From: Deinococcus radiotolerans
Lineage (GTDB): Bacteria > Deinococcota > Deinococci > Deinococcales > Deinococcaceae
Assembly (NCBI RefSeq): GCF_014647435.1
Contig: NZ_BMPE01000005.1
Span: 1-64,000 of the forward strand
Direction of reading: 5' to 3'
DNA length: 64,000 nt
Part shown: positions 17,426 through 28,381 of the stretch, piece after piece
Layout of the letters: every line of letters starts with the position of its first letter
Position numbering within the stretch: position 1 is the first letter of the stretch
Translations under genes and position numbers: made by a program
The notes under the pieces: generated by a model
Databases searched by the model: none
Told to the model about the DNA's origin: nothing
What the model saw: the letters and a program-made list of their open reading frames with translations, nothing else

Positions 17426-20104
17426 TTACTTGCTGGTGACGGCCAGCACCTCTTCCAGGGTCGTGACGCCCTGGAGGGCCTTCTCGATGCCGTCCTGCCG
17501 CAGGGTTTTCATGCCGCTCTGGGTCATGGCGACCTCGGTGATCTCGGTGGCGTTCTTCCCGGAGCCGATGGCGACGCGCAGCGGCTCGTCAATGACCATC
17601 AGTTCGTGGATGCCCATGCGGCCCTTGTAGCCGGTGCCGCCGCAGCGGTTGCAGCCTGCGCCGCGCATCAGCTGCGCGCCCCGCAGGTCCCGCTCGGTGA
17701 TGCCCAGGCGGCGCAGCACGTCCGGATCGGCGTTCGTGGGTGCCTTGCAGTCCGTGCAGACCTTGCGCACCAGGCGCTGCGCGACCACGCCCACCACGGC
17801 GGCGCCGATGTTGAAGTGCTCGACGCCCATCTCCTCGAGGCGCACGATGGCGCCCGGGGCGTCGTTGGTGTGCAGCGTGGCCAGCACCAGGTGTCCGGTC
17901 AGGGCGGCTTCCACGGCGATCTTCGCAGTTTCGGTGTCGCGGATCTCGCCCACGAAGATGATGTCCGGGTCCTGACGGAGGAAGGCGCGCAGCGCGCGGG
18001 CGAAGGTCATGCCCGCCGCGTTGTTCACCTGCGACTGGATGATGCCCGGAATCTCGTACTCGACCGGGTCCTCGATGGTGGTGGTGTTCTTCTCCGGCAC
18101 CGCGATGCGCTTGAGGGTCGAGAACGACGTGAACGACTTGCCCGACCCCGTGGGCCCGGTCACCAGGAAGATCCCGTTGGGCTTGTGGATGGTGTCCAGG
18201 TACCGCTGGTAGTTGTGCTCACTGAAGCCCAGCTGCTCCACTTCCGGGATGTTGCTGGCCTTCTGCAGCAGACGCATCACGGCCTTCTCGCCGTACACGG
18301 TGGGCAGCGTGGACAGTCGCAGGTCCAGGTCGATGCTGCCCTTCTTGAAGCGCACGCGGCCGTCCTGCGGCACGCGCCGCTCGCTGATGTCCAGGTGCCC
18401 CATGATCTTGATGCGCGCCAGGATGCTCTGCGAACTGCCCTTGGGCAGCTCGTTCTGCTCGCGCAGGATGCCGTCCACGCGGTAGCGGACCTTCAGGGCC
18501 GATTCGGTCGGCTCGATGTGAATATCACTGGCCTCCTGCAGGGCCGCCTCGCGGATGATGTTGTCCACGACGCGCACCACGGCGTTGTCGTCCAGTCCGG
18601 CGCTCAGGTCCTCGGCGTCCTGGCGTCTGTTGGCCGTTTCGCGGTCCTTGCTTTCCTTGGCGAGCTGCTGGTTCAGGTTCGCCATGTCCTGACTGCCGAA
18701 GTACCGCTCGATCAGGCGGGTGATGTCCTTTTCCGCCATGACAGCCGGGATAATCTCGCGGCCCGTGATGAGCTTCAGGTCGTCCAGCGCGAACACGTTG
18801 CGCGGGTCCTTCATGGCCACGACCAGCGACTCGCCCTGGAGCCGCACCGGCACCACGCCGTAGCGGCGGGCGGTGGATTCGGGGATCATCAGCGCGACCT
18901 TGCTGTCCGGCGGGTTCTGAACGGGATCCAGGAATTCGTAGCCCAGCTGCGCGGCCAGCGAGCGGGCCAGCATCTCCGGGCTGAGCTTCCCGGACTGCAC
19001 CAGCGTGTCCTCCAGGCGCCCGCCGCCCGAGTTCTGCTTCTGCAGGGCGTTGTCGATCTCGTCGGCGGCCGCGAAGCCCAGTTCGACGATCACCTCGCCC
19101 AGCGGTTTGACGCGGCCCTCGCGGGCCTGCACCTGAAGGGCCTCGCGCAGCTGCTCGCGCGACAGGGTGCCCTGCTGCACCATCTGCTCGCCCAGGCGAC
19201 CACGCTGCGGGTAAAAGCGCTCGATCAGCGTCTCGATGTCACGCGGTTTGGCCAGCACCAGCTGCACCGGGCGGCCCACCAGCGCCTCGATGTCGTCCTG
19301 CTTGCGCGGGTCGCTGGCGACCACGGTCACGCCGTGATCGGTCTCGTCGACCGGCACGGCCGAGAGGCGCAGCGCGTCGGCGCGCAGCATGCTGCCCAGC
19401 ACGTCCTCGCTGGGCTGGAAGTCCCGCGGGTTGCGCAGGAACACCCCGCCGGTCTGCTCGGCCAGCACCTCGTACAGCTGGTCCTCCCCGATGATGCGCT
19501 GCGCGACCAGCGTCGCGCCCAGCGGCTCGCCGGTCTGCTGCTGCGCGTCGAGCGCCACCTGCAGCTGCGCGTCGGTGATCAGGCCGCGCGCAATCAGGCG
19601 CTGGCCCAGCATGCCGCCCGCCGGGCCGCCCTCCGCCTCGGCGGGCAGGTCCGCCGTGAGGTTCAGTTCCGGGTAGAACGTGGCGATCGCCCAGAGAATC
19701 TGATCGCGCAGCGCCTGGTACACCTCGATGTTCAGGCCGCTGTCGTCCTCCAGCGCCTCGATGGCCATGCTCGACAGGGGGTCCACGATGGCCACGCGCA
19801 GCGTCTGGCCGTCCAGCGCGAACGGAAACGCGTGGTGTTGCAGCGCCGTCTGGGCGCGCACGGCCTGCAGGGCGCTGGGTTCGGGATTCACGACCAGCAG
19901 GTTCACGAGGGGAATGCCCAGCGCTTCCTCGATGGCGCGCGCGATGCGTTTCTCGCCGACCAGGCCGGAGTCGATCAGGATCTCCGCGAGCCGCCCGCCC
20001 ACCTCGGCGTGGCGGACCAGTGCTTTTTGCAGGTCCATGTCGTTCACGTAGCCCTGTTCGAGCAGAATGGCGCCCAGGCGCCGGTCACCAATGGAAAGAG
20101 CCAT
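17426..20104 (-). CDS. pilF: PilF/PilB-type pilus assembly ATPase with three N-terminal GspE domains
   Basis: 892-residue ATPase that powers type IV pilus assembly. Residues 1-470 hold three copies of the GspE N-terminal (MshEN-like) module, recognisable by repeats such as LGAILLEQGYVNDMDLQKAL, LGQRLIARGLITDAQLQVAL and LGEQMVQQGTLSREQLREAL (with a further related unit near 345-365). The motor domain has GPTGSGKSFTS (Lys656), TIEDPVEYEIPG, and DPDIIFVGEIRD, and a zinc site of Cys783, Cys786, Cys818 and Cys821. This triple form is the one described as PilF in Thermus thermophilus, where the modules bind cyclic di-GMP. AAAGGAG lies 9 nt before the ATG. It precedes pilT on the same strand. Confidence 0.92.
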   Translation of the reverse strand: MALSIGDRRLGAILLEQGYVNDMDLQKALVRHAEVGGRLAEILIDSGLVGEKRIARAIEEALGIPLVNLLVVNPEPSALQAVRAQTALQHHAFPFALDGQTLRVAIVDPLSSMAIEALEDDSGLNIEVYQALRDQILWAIATFYPELNLTADLPAEAEGGPAGGMLGQRLIARGLITDAQLQVALDAQQQTGEPLGATLVAQRIIGEDQLYEVLAEQTGGVFLRNPRDFQPSEDVLGSMLRADALRLSAVPVDETDHGVTVVASDPRKQDDIEALVGRPVQLVLAKPRDIETLIERFYPQRGRLGEQMVQQGTLSREQLREALQVQAREGRVKPLGEVIVELGFAAADEIDNALQKQNSGGGRLEDTLVQSGKLSPEMLARSLAAQLGYEFLDPVQNPPDSKVALMIPESTARRYGVVPVRLQGESLVVAMKDPRNVFALDDLKLITGREIIPAVMAEKDITRLIERYFGSQDMANLNQQLAKESKDRETANRRQDAEDLSAGLDDNAVVRVVDNIIREAALQEASDIHIEPTESALKVRYRVDGILREQNELPKGSSQSILARIKIMGHLDISERRVPQDGRVRFKKGSIDLDLRLSTLPTVYGEKAVMRLLQKASNIPEVEQLGFSEHNYQRYLDTIHKPNGIFLVTGPTGSGKSFTSFSTLKRIAVPEKNTTTIEDPVEYEIPGIIQSQVNNAAGMTFARALRAFLRQDPDIIFVGEIRDTETAKIAVEAALTGHLVLATLHTNDAPGAIVRLEEMGVEHFNIGAAVVGVVAQRLVRKVCTDCKAPTNADPDVLRRLGITERDLRGAQLMRGAGCNRCGGTGYKGRMGIHELMVIDEPLRVAIGSGKNATEITEVAMTQSGMKTLRQDGIEKALQGVTTLEEVLAVTSK

Positions 20105-20167
20105 GCGTTCAGTCTCCTTTCGTGAGGGAAATGGGGAGGCCAGGGGTCAGGCGGGCGAGGTCAGGCA

Positions 20168-20695
20168 TCAGTACTGCCAGTCGTGGCCGTAGCGTTTCAG
20201 CACGGCGCGTTCCAGTCGCCGGGCGACGCGCGTGTGAGGAAGGGCGTTGGTGGCCAGTGGGCGCACCAGGATCGTGTGCATGCCGCTTAAGTTACCGCCC
20301 AGCACGTCCGTGAACAGCTGATCCCCCACCATCCCCACCTGCGCGGGCGGCAGGTTCAGGGCCCGGACGGCCTTGCGGAACGCCCGGGGGTTGGGTTTCC
20401 CGGCCAGTCCGACGCCCTGGAATTCCAGTTTGTCCAGCCAGAACGAGGCGCGCTGCCCGGTGGCGTTGCTCAGCAGGTACAGGCCCACCCCGGTGAGTTT
20501 CAGGTCGCGGACCCACGCCAGGGTCTGGGCGACCCCCGCCTCGTCGTAGCTGCCGTACGGCACCAGGGTGTTGTCCAGGTCCAGCAGCAGGCCCCTGAGG
20601 TTCCGGTCGGCCAGGAATTCCGGCGTGATGTGCGTGACGTGGTCGATCACGTCGGCCGGGCGCAGCAGGCTGCGGGAGGCGGCGGGGCGGCTCAC
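20168..20695 (-). CDS. YqeG family HAD-IIIA phosphatase
   Basis: 175-residue HAD-like phosphatase. GLLLDLDNTLVPY is motif I with both aspartates, LLSNATG is motif II and GKPNPRAFRKAV, VGMVGDQLFTDV are motifs III and IV. YqeG proteins are HAD-IIIA enzymes of unsettled substrate, some related to phosphatidylglycerophosphate phosphatases. I start it at the GTG at 20695, which overlaps the stop of the YfiH-type gene by 4 nt; the longer frame reading back into that gene is not used. It is 63 nt upstream of pilF. Confidence 0.83.
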   Translation of the reverse strand: MSRPAASRSLLRPADVIDHVTHITPEFLADRNLRGLLLDLDNTLVPYGSYDEAGVAQTLAWVRDLKLTGVGLYLLSNATGQRASFWLDKLEFQGVGLAGKPNPRAFRKAVRALNLPPAQVGMVGDQLFTDVLGGNLSGMHTILVRPLATNALPHTRVARRLERAVLKRYGHDWQY

Positions 20696-21411
20696 GCGGC
20701 CCTGCCGATCACGGCCCACATGCGCCCGGTGACGCCCGCGTCGCGCCGGAAGGAGTAGAAGTCACCCTCCGTGGAGCAGCGGCCGCTGACCCACACCTGC
20801 GCGTCCGGGACGCCCGCTTCCAGCAGCACGGCGCGGTTCGCCCCGGCGAGGTCGAGGTGCGGTCCGTCCCCGCGGGCCTGCACGAACTCGCCCAGGCCCG
20901 CCCCGCGGAAGGCGTCCGCGACGGCCCCGCCCACCGGGTACGCGGCGGCGCAGATGCCCGGGCCGACTGCCGCCCGAATCCGCTCCGGGTGCGCGCCCAG
21001 CGCGGTCATGGCGTCCACCGTACGCTGCGCGACGCGGCCCAGCGTGCCCTTCCACCCGGCGTGCGCGGCGCCCAGCACGCCCGCTTCCGGGTCTTCCAGC
21101 AGCAGGGGGTAGCAGTCGGCCGTGCCGATGGCCAGCAGCACCCCGGCGCGGTCAGTGACCAGCGCGTCCCCGGTCCAGTGCCCACCCGAGGTGACGGTCA
21201 CGACGTCCGTGCCGTGCACCTGGGTCAGGCGGGCCACCTGCGCGGGCGTGAAGCCCAGCGCGCCGGTCAGCCGCGCGCGGTTTTCCTGCACGGCCTGCGC
21301 GTCATCCTCCCGGTCGTCGAGGTTCAGTCCCGCGTACGGCCCGCCGGACACGCCGCCCAGCCGCGTGGTGAACGCGTGCGGCGCGCTCAGGTGCGGCGCG
21401 TGAAGCAACAT
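20692..21411 (-). CDS. YfiH/PgeF family multicopper-like (laccase domain) protein
   Basis: 239-residue member of the Cu-oxidase_4 family, once called polyphenol oxidase or laccase-domain protein; members have been shown to be purine nucleoside phosphorylase/adenosine deaminase or to edit peptidoglycan precursors. Family signatures present: LTQVHGTDVVTV, ADCYPLLLEDP, GAAHAGWKGTLG with metal-ligand Cys and His, and VGPGICAAAYPVG. The ATG at 21411 is favoured because GATACT lies 6 nt before it, the same arrangement as tsaE; a start seven codons upstream is possible. Coupled by a 4-nt overlap to the YqeG gene. Confidence 0.85.
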   Translation of the reverse strand: MLLHAPHLSAPHAFTTRLGGVSGGPYAGLNLDDREDDAQAVQENRARLTGALGFTPAQVARLTQVHGTDVVTVTSGGHWTGDALVTDRAGVLLAIGTADCYPLLLEDPEAGVLGAAHAGWKGTLGRVAQRTVDAMTALGAHPERIRAAVGPGICAAAYPVGGAVADAFRGAGLGEFVQARGDGPHLDLAGANRAVLLEAGVPDAQVWVSGRCSTEGDFYSFRRDAGVTGRMWAVIGRAA

Positions 21412-21547
21412 CAGCCCAGTATCGCGTGTCATCTCTCACCGGATTCTGACGCTTTTCACTGCTGCGGCGCTGTGAAGGTCCCCATGCCCGCACGTTTTTT
21501 GCACCCGCATCAGCGCCGGGCGGCGCGGGATTGCTAGAGTCCCCCGC

Positions 21548-22342
<795 letters not shown>

Positions 22343-22396
22343 GCGGCGCTGTATTCGGGGTCGGCCTTCCAGTGTGGAGGTCGGCCCTCAGTCCGT

Positions 22397-22750
22397 TCAG
22401 GTGCCCTGTTCGCGCTGGCGGTACGTTTCGCCCCAGGCGAGCATGGCGCGCACGATGGGTTCCAGCGTCTGCCCCAGCGGGGTCAGCGAGTACTCCACTT
22501 TCGGCGGGACCTGCGGGTAGACCTCCCGGTGCACGAGGCCGTCGGCTTCGAGTTCGCGCAGTTGCAGGGTCAGCATGCGCTGCGTGACGCCCGGCATGCG
22601 CCGCTGGAGGTCCGAGAAGCGGCGCGGCCCGCCGAGCAGGTGGTACACCGCCACGGCCTTCCACTTCCCACCGATCACGGACACGGTGGTCGTGACCGCG
22701 CAGGTGGGGGGCGCCTCGGTGGGGGAGGGGTGTGGCGCGGGCGCGGTCAT
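22397..22750 (-). CDS. HxlR family transcriptional regulator, probably redox sensing
   Basis: Winged-helix regulator of 117 residues. The family core is CAVTTTVSVIGGKWKAVAVY, then FSDLQRRMPGVTQRMLTLQL and KVEYSLTPLG. The conserved Cys just before the VIGGKW helix is the one used for thiol or quinone sensing in YodB and QorR type members. It faces a quinone oxidoreductase gene, the typical partner. TATCCT (complement of 22757-22762) is 6 nt upstream of the ATG at 22750, so the mRNA is leaderless. Repression of both genes from the shared operator is inferred. Confidence 0.85.
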   Translation of the reverse strand: MTAPAPHPSPTEAPPTCAVTTTVSVIGGKWKAVAVYHLLGGPRRFSDLQRRMPGVTQRMLTLQLRELEADGLVHREVYPQVPPKVEYSLTPLGQTLEPIVRAMLAWGETYRQREQGT

Positions 22751-22787
22751 GCGGTCAGGATAGGCCTTCACGGTTCCTGAAATGTGC

Positions 22788-22810
22788 GTACCTACCTTTG
22801 CTGTACGTAC
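22788..22810. promoter_or_regulatory. Candidate HxlR operator between regulator and oxidoreductase
   Basis: Two related half-sites, GTACCTAC (22788-22795) and GTACGTAC (22803-22810), lie 7 nt apart. They cover the place where the -35 region would be for the rightward -10 element TACCCT (22826-22831) and lie just upstream of the leftward promoter. Position and symmetry fit an operator for the HxlR protein; binding is inferred. Confidence 0.5.
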
Positions 22811-22928
22811 TTGGAAAGTCGTGGGTACCCTGGCACACTGGGGGCACCGCAGGGGGGAGCCGCCCGCCTGCCCCAACCTCCCAGTTCAGACCGGCGGGCG
22901 CCCTGACAGGCCCGCCGCAGGAGTCCCC

Positions 22929-23882
22929 ATGTCCCTGACCGAACCCCTGTCCCTTCCCGGAACCATGACCGTGATCGAACTCGCGCAGCCCGGCGGGCCC
23001 GAGGTGCTGCGCCCCGCGACCCGCCCCGTCCCCACGCCCGGGCTGGGCGAGGTGCTCGTGCGCGTGCGGGCCGTGAGCATCAACCCGGTGGACACCAAGG
23101 TGCGCCGGAACGGCCCGCTGCCCACGCTGCCGGCCGTGCTGGGCTGGGACGTGTCCGGCGAGGTGGTGGCCGTGGGGCCCTTCGTGAACGAGTTCGCCGT
23201 GGGCGACGAGGTGTTCGGCATGCTGGCCTTCCCCGAGCAGCCCGGCGCGTACGCCGAATACGTCCTGGCCCGCGCCGGAGACATCACCATCAAGCCCGCC
23301 GAGCTGAGCCACACGGACGCCGCCGCCATGACCCTGGCCGCCCTGACCGCCGAGCAGGCGCTGGAGAAGATGGACCTGCGGGCCGGGCAGCGGATCCTGA
23401 TTCACGCCGGGGCCGGAGGGGTCGGGCACTACGCGGTGCAGCTGGCCCGCGCGCGCGGCGCGCACGTGATCGCCACCGCGTCCGCGCCCAATATGGACTT
23501 CGTGCGGGCCCTGGGCGCCGACGAGGTCATCGACTACCGCGCCCACCCCTTCGAGGAGCAGGTGCAGGGCCTGGACGCCGTGCTGGACACCGTCGGCGGC
23601 GACACCGCCACGCGCTCGCTGGAGGTGCTGCGGCCCGGCGGGTGGCTGGTGTGCATCGCCGCGCAGCCCGACGCCGCGCGGGCGCAGGCGCTGGGCGTGC
23701 ACGCCGCGCGCATCCTGGTGTACCCGTCGCGCGCGGGGCTGAACACCCTGGTAAAGCTGGTGGAGGCCGGGGCGCTGCGCTCGCACGTGAGCCGCACCTT
23801 CCCGCTGGCGCAGGTCGCGGACGCGCACCGCGCGCAGGAAACCGGGCGCACGGTCGGCAAACTGGTCCTGACCGTCCCCTGA
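22929..23882 (+). CDS. NADPH:quinone oxidoreductase / zinc-independent alcohol dehydrogenase-like (MDR) protein
   Basis: 317-residue medium-chain reductase of the quinone oxidoreductase group. The N-terminal GroES-like domain (GEVLVRVRAVSINPVDTKVR; GWDVSGEVVAVG) lacks the Cys/His zinc ligands of alcohol dehydrogenases; the Rossmann domain has GAGGVGHYAVQLARARGA. It would reduce quinones or enals with NADPH. The ATG at 22929 follows GGAG at 7 nt; the promoter's TACCCT lies about 95 nt upstream, so this gene has an ordinary leader, unlike most neighbours. Divergent from the HxlR gene. Confidence 0.85.
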   Translation: MSLTEPLSLPGTMTVIELAQPGGPEVLRPATRPVPTPGLGEVLVRVRAVSINPVDTKVRRNGPLPTLPAVLGWDVSGEVVAVGPFVNEFAVGDEVFGMLAFPEQPGAYAEYVLARAGDITIKPAELSHTDAAAMTLAALTAEQALEKMDLRAGQRILIHAGAGGVGHYAVQLARARGAHVIATASAPNMDFVRALGADEVIDYRAHPFEEQVQGLDAVLDTVGGDTATRSLEVLRPGGWLVCIAAQPDAARAQALGVHAARILVYPSRAGLNTLVKLVEAGALRSHVSRTFPLAQVADAHRAQETGRTVGKLVLTVP

Positions 23883-23961
23883 GCCTGGGGGCGTGCCGGA
23901 CGGGGCAGACCGTCAGCGGTCATGCCGTCCTGGCGGGCGCGGGGCCGCTATTCTGGGCGGC

Positions 23962-24371
23962 ATGACCCTTTCCGCGCACGCCCTGCTGCTGCTGAACGCG
24001 CAGCGTCACGATCTGGACGACCGGCCCGACGAGCGGTCGGTGGCGCGCGACTGGTCGCACCACGTGGCCGAGGCCCGCGCGCAGGGCTGGGTGGTGGCGT
24101 TCGTGCAGTGGGACGCCCCGCACGGCGCCGGGTGGGACACCTTCTCGAAGGACTGGACACTGCACCCGGACTTCCGCGCCGAGCAGGGCGACGTGCTGGT
24201 GCGCGCCGAACTGCCCGACGCGTTCGCGGGCAGTGAACTGGCCGCGCAACTGCACGCCCGCGCCGTGCAGAGCCTGCACCTGCTGGCCCTGAGCGGCACG
24301 CCCGCGCTGGACGCCACGCTGGCCTCCGCCGGCGAGCAGGGCTTCCGGATCGAGTCGCTGGAGGTGCCCGC

Positions 24372-24375
<4 letters not shown>
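23962..24375 (+). CDS. Small isochorismatase-fold (cysteine hydrolase-like) protein
   Basis: 137-residue protein. The N-terminal strand-loop AHALLLLNAQRHDLDDRP resembles the first catalytic-Asp strand of the isochorismatase family but has Asn in place of the usual Asp, and LHARAVQSLHLLALSGTPALDATLASAGEQGF resembles the later part where the catalytic Cys normally sits, but no Cys is seen. It may therefore be inactive or act differently. TATTCT lies 7 nt before the ATG. The stop overlaps the start of the M42 peptidase gene (ATGA). Confidence 0.6.
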
Positions 24376-25394
<1,019 letters not shown>

Positions 25395-25438
25395 AGACGA
25401 GGGAGGCGCCGCGGCGTGCCCGCTGTGCCCGGGCCGGG

Positions 25439-25867
25439 TCAGTGGGCGGGCGCCTGATCGGGCGTGGGGGCCGGGTCGGGCTCGTTCACCTGATCCAGGG
25501 TGTCGCGGGTCAGGCTGCCTTCGGGGAGCGGGAGGCCGTTTTCACGCAGCAGGTACGCGGTGACGTCCAGGACCTCCTGGGCGCTCAGGGTGCCGCGGCG
25601 GTCATAGGGCATGGTGTCGCGGATCAGGTCGTGCAGCGCGCGCGGCGGCAGCTTGCGGTACAGCGCGCGGAAGTCGTCGCCGCTCAGTTCGGGGGCGCTG
25701 ACGCCTTCCAGACGGTCGCCGTGGCACATGGCGCAGGCCAGGACGTACGTGGTCTCGCCGCGCTGGAGCTGTTCCGCCAGGGCTGGGCTGGGGATGGGGG
25801 CCGTGGGGGTCACGGCCAGGGCGCTGAGGGACGCGAGCAGCGGCAGGAGGAGCAGGGCGGGGCGCAC
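25439..25867 (-). CDS. Exported cytochrome c
   Basis: 142-residue monohaem cytochrome c. Signal peptide MRPALLLLPLLASLSALAV is followed by the haem site CAMCHG and a distal Met in DTMPYDRRG. The domain resembles the N-terminal cytochrome of the PQQ dehydrogenase at 11.5 kb (L-x-G and ELSGDDFRALY versus ALSGASFLTKW). An electron carrier in the periplasm is likely. The start is GTG at 25867, with TAGAGT 6 nt upstream, a leaderless gene. Confidence 0.85.
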   Translation of the reverse strand: MRPALLLLPLLASLSALAVTPTAPIPSPALAEQLQRGETTYVLACAMCHGDRLEGVSAPELSGDDFRALYRKLPPRALHDLIRDTMPYDRRGTLSAQEVLDVTAYLLRENGLPLPEGSLTRDTLDQVNEPDPAPTPDQAPAH

Positions 25868-25939
25868 CGGGGCACTCTAGCGGGGCGTGCGGGCCCGGCG
25901 GATGAACCGGGTTCAGCCGTGCGGTAGGGGCGCTGAAGA

Positions 25940-25947
25940 TGTATACA
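25940..25947. promoter_or_regulatory. TGTATACA palindrome upstream of the IclR gene
   Basis: A perfect 8-bp palindrome in an otherwise GC-rich gap, about 30-37 nt before the GTG start of the leaderless IclR gene, where its -35 box would be. It could be an autoregulatory operator. Weak evidence because the site is short. Confidence 0.35.
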
Positions 25948-25976
25948 ATCCCGCCTCGTCCCTGTAAGCTGGACGG

Positions 25977-26702
25977 GTGCTCTCTCTTCAGAAGGCGGCG
26001 AACATCCTGGGCGCATTCAGCGCCGAACAGCCCGAATGGGGGGTCCGCGCGCTCGCCGCGCACCTCAGCGTGCCCCGCGCCACCGCCCACGCCTACTTGG
26101 CCGGGCTGACCGAGGCCGGATTCCTGCGCCGCACGCCCGCCGGCAAGTACCGCCTGTCCTGGCACATCGCCGAGATGGGCGCCCAGCTCACCTCCTCCCT
26201 GCCGTGGTTCCAGGAGGCGCGCGCCCTGATCACCCGCCTCGCGCTGGAAGTCCGCGCTGTGGCCTTCCTGTGCATCCTGGAAGGCGACGAGGTCGTGGCT
26301 GCCATCCGCGAACGCCACCCCGACGCGGACATCGACCTGCCGCTGGACATCTACCTGCCCGCCACCGCCACCGCCAGCGGCAAGATCCTCTACGCCCACG
26401 CCGACATGACCCCCCGCACCTTCGCCGCGTGCACGCCCAGCTCCATCACCAGCATGGACGAGTGGCGCACCGAGGTCGCCAAGGTCAAACGCCTCGGGTA
26501 CGCGTACTCCATCGAGGAATGGGTCCCCGGCCAGTGCACCCTGGGCGTGCCCTACCACGCGCTGCACACCGCGCACGGCGACACCGACACCGTCGTGGCC
26601 GCCATCGGCGTGCAGATGAGCGCCCAGCGCTACCTGCGCGAGGAACGCCACATCCGCGAGCGCGTCGTGCAGATCGTCCGCGAAGCCGAAGCCCTGCTGT
26701 AA
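25977..26702 (+). CDS. IclR family transcriptional regulator
   Basis: 241-residue regulator. The N-terminal winged helix (LQKAANILGAFSAEQPEWGVRALAAHLSVPRATAHAYLAGL) is followed by the IclR effector domain (LPATATASGKILYAHA; KRLGYAYSIEEWVPGQCTLGVP). Effector unknown. Start is GTG at 25977; TAAGCT at 25965-25970 lies 6 nt before it, so the transcript is leaderless. It faces the cytochrome c gene. Confidence 0.86.
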   Translation: MLSLQKAANILGAFSAEQPEWGVRALAAHLSVPRATAHAYLAGLTEAGFLRRTPAGKYRLSWHIAEMGAQLTSSLPWFQEARALITRLALEVRAVAFLCILEGDEVVAAIRERHPDADIDLPLDIYLPATATASGKILYAHADMTPRTFAACTPSSITSMDEWRTEVAKVKRLGYAYSIEEWVPGQCTLGVPYHALHTAHGDTDTVVAAIGVQMSAQRYLREERHIRERVVQIVREAEALL

Positions 26703-26718
26703 CCCGGTCCTGCTCCAA

Positions 26719-26751
26719 CGCGCCGCCCAGCCGCACAGGCCGGGCGGCGCG
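26719..26751. terminator. Convergent hairpin terminator
   Basis: Perfect 10-bp stem (CGCGCCGCCC / GGGCGGCGCG) with a 13-nt loop in the gap between the convergent IclR gene and the exported protein gene; no T-run. Confidence 0.55.
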
Positions 26752-26759
26752 CCCGCTGT

Positions 26760-28274
26760 TCACTCCTCAGTCAGTTCGCCCGTGCGGGGCACCAGCGTCC
26801 AGTCCGTCACAGCCCAGCCCTGCGCGCCGCGCGCGAGGTTCACGATCATCGTGAAGCGCTCCCCGTTCACGTACTCGCTGTCCGTCTTCGCGTCCGTGAA
26901 GCCCACCGTGGTCGTCATGACCGCCTGCGCCCGCGTGGGCGTGTCCGTCAGCAGCCGCACAGAACTGAACGTGAAATTCCCCAGCCGCTCCAGCGCGAAC
27001 GCCTCCGGGCCCTTCCAGCCCGCCAGCCACGGCTGCGCGCGGCTCACGGCCGCCTGCACGCGCCGCTTCACCTCAGCCTGCTGCTCGGGCGTGCGCTTCA
27101 CGTCCCGGAACTGCGCCGCCACGTGCCCCGCCACGCCACTCAGGTCCCCCAGCAGGCGCGCCGTGACGCCCAGCGCGTCGTCCTTCAGTTCCGTCATGCC
27201 GCCCGCCGACACGCGCACCGGCAGGTAGCGGACGCTGCCGCTGCGCGCGTCCCGCAGCAGCGCGTCGTCCCGGCCCGACGCGCGGCGCACCGTCACCTGG
27301 GGCCACACCGGCACGACCGGCTCCCCATACCCGTCACGGGTCACCGGCACCGACAGCAGGACGGGCCCCGCCACCACCCCTGACCCCTGCGCGCGGTACA
27401 GGCGCAGCGTCGCCGCGTCGGTGCCGATCACCTGCGCCAGGTACGCCCGCGTGCCCGGCGTGAGGAACGCCCCGCCGATCCCACTGCGCCCCGCGTCCGC
27501 GTTCACCCCGGCCCGCGTGGGCCAGTCCCACATCCCGAAATCCGACAGGTCCTGCCCCACGTCTGGGCCGTAGTTCGCCAGCCACGACCGGTACGGCTGC
27601 GGCTGCCCCTGCGCCCACGCGTCCGCCGCGGCCGCGCCCTGCGTGAGCACCCGCGTGGCGTACGCCACCAGCACGCCCCCACTGAACACGTCGCCGCTGT
27701 TCATGCGTGCGGCGAAGGTCTGCATGAACCCCGGAAAGGCCCGCGTGTTCTCCACGAACCGCGCCCCGCCCGGCGTGGGCAGCAACGAGTACACCACCGG
27801 CAGCGGCGCACTCTCCGCGAAACTCATGCCGTACCCGTACGCGAAGCGCCAGTCCGACCCGACCAGTTCCAGCGGCCCCCGCCCGTCCAGCTGCCGCGCC
27901 TCCAGCGTGTCACTGTGCGCGCTGAACGCCGTCAGGAGCTTGCGGGGTGGCGAGGTCAGCGAGTACAGGTGATGCGTGAAGCAGCAGTGCGCGCCGCCCG
28001 AGAAGCCCGCCAGCAGCACCTCCGGCACGCCGTCCCCCGTCACGTCCCGGCACCAGTCCACACTGACCATCGTGTCCTCGACGGTCGCGTACGTCACGCC
28101 CCCCCGCGACAGGGTCACGCGGTCCGGCGGGTCGTCGAAGCCGTTCTCGACGGTCTTCACGGTGTACGCCCCGCAAGTGCTCAGGGTCGTCTTGGTGGTC
28201 TGGGTGGCCTGCGCGCGGGCAGAGACACACAGGAGCAGGGCGGGCAGGGACAGGAGCAGCAGGGCGCGGTTCAT
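26760..28274 (-). CDS. Large exported protein of unknown function
   Basis: 504 residues with a clear signal peptide ([17 protein letters not shown]). Residues about 60-130 contain [20 protein letters not shown], close to an FG-GAP/VCBS calcium-type repeat (D-x-T-G-D-G-x-P-E), followed by [10 protein letters not shown]. Two further cysteines near the N-terminus (TCGAY, WCRD) may form disulfides. The C-terminal third is unassigned. GGAGG lies 6 nt before the ATG. Function not known. Confidence 0.72.
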   Translation of the reverse strand: MNRALLLLSLPALLLCVSARAQATQTTKTTLSTCGAYTVKTVENGFDDPPDRVTLSRGGVTYATVEDTMVSVDWCRDVTGDGVPEVLLAGFSGGAHCCFTHHLYSLTSPPRKLLTAFSAHSDTLEARQLDGRGPLELVGSDWRFAYGYGMSFAESAPLPVVYSLLPTPGGARFVENTRAFPGFMQTFAARMNSGDVFSGGVLVAYATRVLTQGAAAADAWAQGQPQPYRSWLANYGPDVGQDLSDFGMWDWPTRAGVNADAGRSGIGGAFLTPGTRAYLAQVIGTDAATLRLYRAQGSGVVAGPVLLSVPVTRDGYGEPVVPVWPQVTVRRASGRDDALLRDARSGSVRYLPVRVSAGGMTELKDDALGVTARLLGDLSGVAGHVAAQFRDVKRTPEQQAEVKRRVQAAVSRAQPWLAGWKGPEAFALERLGNFTFSSVRLLTDTPTRAQAVMTTTVGFTDAKTDSEYVNGERFTMIVNLARGAQGWAVTDWTLVPRTGELTEE

Positions 28275-28365
28275 GGAAACCTCCGGGCAGTGGGATACCG
28301 GGCTTCATCTTCCCCGGTCTGGACGTGTGAAACCACCCCGGCTTCCACGCCCGGGCGGCGGGGTG

Positions 28366-28371
28366 TACACT
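28366..28371 (+). promoter_or_regulatory. -10 element of the thiamine operon
   Basis: TACACT placed so that transcription would begin about 28378, a few nucleotides before the TPP aptamer. No strong -35 box is visible. Confidence 0.5.
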
Positions 28372-28381
28372 CGCCGCACAG

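Noticed and set aside
17606..20125. Very long open frame on the plus strand opposite pilF
   Set aside because: It mirrors the codon pattern of a high-GC gene on the other strand, has His/Arg/Val-rich low-complexity product and no start signal; pilF has clear motifs.
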